Below, piece after piece: positions 61,457-64,000 of a stretch of DNA of 64,000 bases. Source of the DNA: Nissolia schottii (taxonomy: Eukaryota; Streptophyta; Magnoliopsida; Fabales; Fabaceae); the NCBI GenBank assembly GCA_003254905.1, contig QANU01109800.1, forward strand, positions 470,417-534,416, given 5' to 3'. Made by a program: the position numbers and the translations under genes. Numbering within the stretch: the first letter of the stretch is position 1; each line of letters starts with the position of its first letter. The notes below the pieces were generated by a model. That model was given only the letters and a program-made list of their open reading frames with translations. It was not told where the DNA came from and made no database searches.

Positions 61457-64000
61457 CGCTGTGTTTAGCTTCTGGACGGAAACCAAGGGGTAGGATTATA
61501 TTCGGTTGGTTCCTTTGGTTTATGAACACTTGTCCATCTTAAATAAATCAAATTATAGGATTACGTCTGATCGTGTTCAGTGTGTTTTATTTCCATATTC
61601 AACACCAGATTAAGGAATTCTAATAAATTTTATATATTATTAATTTTGAAGTTGTCATGGATTCGACCAATGGAAAAGGCCCATGGGCTATGACCCGAGA
61701 ACTGCGGATTGACTCAACCCCGATAATCAAACCACTCATGAGACATAAAACACTAGAAGAGGGTGATGTCAGAGGATATTTAACTCGTCTATAGCAAGAT
61801 ATTTTTCCTTTAGGTTAATATCTTGTCTCAGCATCATCATAAACAATTTAGGAACACATTTTTTACTTTAATACCCCAAATATACCTTACATTGTTACTA
61901 ACTTTTGTGTTACAGTATTTATAATTACTTTCATCCCTTACTATGGAGCTTGGATTTCTAAGGAAGGAGCGCCATCACCTTATCCTGTCCACCCAATACG
62001 CCTCCACACACTAGGTGAACCACCTCCTATCGTACCACTTCCGTATAGAAAACAAAACATGTTTAAAGAAAAGAATGGATACAAGATACTTAAAATTATT
62101 TGTCTCAATCATCCTTGACAATCTATTATGACTTGCATCTTTTCTGAACATACTTTTCTTGTATATACATAAAAATAAAATTTGTAGATCACTTCTGATG
62201 TTTTTATGTGGCTTAAAGAAGGGAAGTTGAATCTAAGCTAATACCTTTTCTAAAAATCAAACTTTCTTTAGAAAAGTTATCTCCTAAACTTTCAGGAGAT
62301 ATCTCATTGTATTATGGAAAATAAGTTTTTTGAAAATGTTCTTTTTCTCAAACGAAAAACAAAATTCATTTTTAAAGGATGGGAAATGTAAATAGTGAAG
62401 GGAAGAGAATACCACACACAGAATTTATACTGATTCGATTCCTAAGAGTTAGGAATCTATGTCCAGTTCTTCAAACACCTAAATCACTCTTCTTTCACAA
62501 AGCTTTCAAATACAAACAATAATTCAAAAACAAAACTCTCAAATGATCCACACAGAAAAATACTCAAGAACAAATATGGTTTTTCTAAAAAAAATCTCTC
62601 TATACTTTGCCTCCTTTACTCTCAAGGACGCTCAACAAAAAAATGCTTCACTCACAAAGAAGTAAATTAGAACATAAGATTATATAAAAAGTTTCAGTGT
62701 AGGTAGGTCTTGAGAGGAGAAAAAGAATAAAATAATGTTTCAGATTGTTGGCTTGATGGTAGATTGTTTTGCTCTTCTTTTTCTACCTTCGAATAGTCAC
62801 ATCATCCCTTTTTATATGTTGATTTCACTCTAACCGTTGCAGGTTTGAACTTTTTGGACGTTGCAGGAATTTGATGTGTTGTCCACCTCTCATTGGTTCG
62901 TACAAGTCCTTTTGTACCGTATGCATTCTTTTATCCATTGTACATAGCATTTCTTTATGTACTATATCAAATAGTATACCACAACAACTTTCTTACTCTT
63001 CCTCTTTTTCTCCTTTTGTTTAAAAAATTCTGGCACCTTTTTATTTCTTCTCCTACAGCGTATCCCCTTTTGTTTTTCCAAAATCATGACAATCCTTTCT
63101 TCTTTCTTTATCGGCTGCAATACATTTTCCTTTCTTTATTTTCTGACGCCACATTTCTCTCTCTTTCTTTTATTATTATTATTATTATTATTATTTCTCA
63201 AAAAGTGACAGCTTTGTCACGGTTCCCTTCTCCCCTTTTTTATATTATTTCTTTTTTGTCAAACATCATTTCATGTCAGCCACATAGGAAATATATATCT
63301 CTTCTTCCAATACTCTTTCTCTCTTGTCTCATCACGTTAGGTCACTTCTTTCTTTTGTGCTTTGACTCTTTTTTTTTCAAATAAAATAATAACTTTAGCT
63401 TCCTTTGCTTCTCCATGCATTGGGTCTTGTTATTTGGGCTGCTACAATTTTTATTTCTTTCATTTGGCCGAAAGTGATGGGCTTAGAGCCTTTTCTTTCT
63501 TATTGCATCAAAAATAAGCTTGGGCCAAGAACCAAGAAATGATTTTTCAGTTATTAAAAAAAAACTTTAGGCTTAATTTTTCCTAAAACATTTTAATACA
63601 CTTTTAAAACATTGACATTTTAACACACTTTTAAAACATTCATACAATATTTGTCATCATATCTTAATATTGCAAATTGAATCAACAACTTCAAATCCAA
63701 TCTTGTATAAAAAAAAACTAATCATCGATGAATTGAAAAGTTGTCATTCAATGGCAGATCGTAGATATAGTTGTAAGCCATTTGTGCTGTCAAATTTCGT
63801 AGGGTATCAATAGCATCACAATCTGCTGATTGAGTGGATTTGCAACATTTTTCACATATTCTATAATCAGCCTGAGCTTCTTACAGAAAAGGCTATATCG
63901 ATCAAAAGTATATCATGAATTCAGTGACTGGTTCTCCATATTCTATATTTAGTGGTTTCATTACTCAACACCTACTCAATAGAACCTTTATTTAATCCAA
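61457..64000. other. Distal region without a convincing gene
   Basis: A stretch from 61653 (TGTCATGGATTCGACC, then AAAGGCCCATGGGC) resembles the start of the LTR-like sequence at 47562 and may be LTR debris. The plus frame at 62893-63384 starts with TTG and is compositionally a T-rich artefact. A TTA microsatellite lies at about 63170-63194. Confidence 0.4.
63730..63950 (-). pseudogene. Possible copia gag remnant
   Basis: On the minus strand, broken pieces read CKKLRLIIEYVKNVANPLN and, in another frame, DTLRNLTAQMAYNYIYDLP. These resemble the UBN2-type gag region of plant copia elements. There are stops and shifts, and no LTR was found in the window. This is a weak call. Confidence 0.25.

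Noticed and set aside
62893..63384. A 163-codon plus frame rich in Phe/Leu that looks like a membrane protein
   Set aside because: It starts with TTG, lies in a T-rich and microsatellite-bearing tract, and has no family resemblance or splice context. Hydrophobicity follows from the T content.

Overview
This window looks like nuclear DNA of a flowering plant. It is AT-rich, its genes are split by many GT-AG introns, and it carries plant-type Ty1/copia, Ty3/gypsy, LINE, hAT and MITE sequences. The protein content (plastid ClpR, plant vacuolar sorting receptor, RSL-type root-hair bHLH, GH3 beta-xylosidase) points to a eudicot. A legume, probably Glycine or a relative, is my inference from remembered repeat and protein similarity, not something proven by the sequence. 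There is one ambiguous base, at 20730.

Layout: 0.7-2.1 kb is an hAT transposon with an intact 8-bp target duplication. 5.1-9.1 kb (+) is plastid CLPR1 in 9 exons. 10.0-13.0 kb (-) is the spindle checkpoint gene BUB3 in 8 exons, convergent with CLPR1. 14.0-18.4 kb (+) is a ZFPL1-like Golgi RING/B-box membrane protein in 9 exons, divergent from BUB3. 18.4-30 kb is gene-poor and holds a degenerate but structurally complete 5.65-kb Ty1/copia element with both LTRs and a target duplication, a MITE with long inverted arms and a small captured gene fragment. 30.2-31.7 kb is a dead copy of an RSL-class bHLH gene, and 34.6-36.4 kb is its intact neighbour. The two share a promoter module that occurs twice in front of the live gene and once in front of the dead one. 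38.0-42.1 kb (-) is a vacuolar sorting receptor in 12 exons. 42.1-48.9 kb is repeat-rich intergenic DNA containing a palindrome-rich transposon and a gypsy 3' end. 48.9-52.3 kb (+) is a GH3 beta-xylosidase in 7 exons, followed by a tRNA-Lys-like sequence. 53.4 kb (+) is a small single-exon gene of unknown function. 55.5-57.9 kb (-) is an RE/RD-rich, probably nuclear protein. 59.9-61.5 kb (-) is a two-exon GNAT-like protein. The last 2.5 kb has no convincing gene, only possible retroelement debris.

The genes do not form a pathway; this is ordinary chromosomal gene order. The one region with internal logic is the tandem bHLH pair with its conserved, internally duplicated upstream module. I judge this the most interesting unexplained signal in the window. 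All exon junctions were set by hand from splice sites, reading frame and remembered family alignments. Every spliced frame given below closes without a stop.
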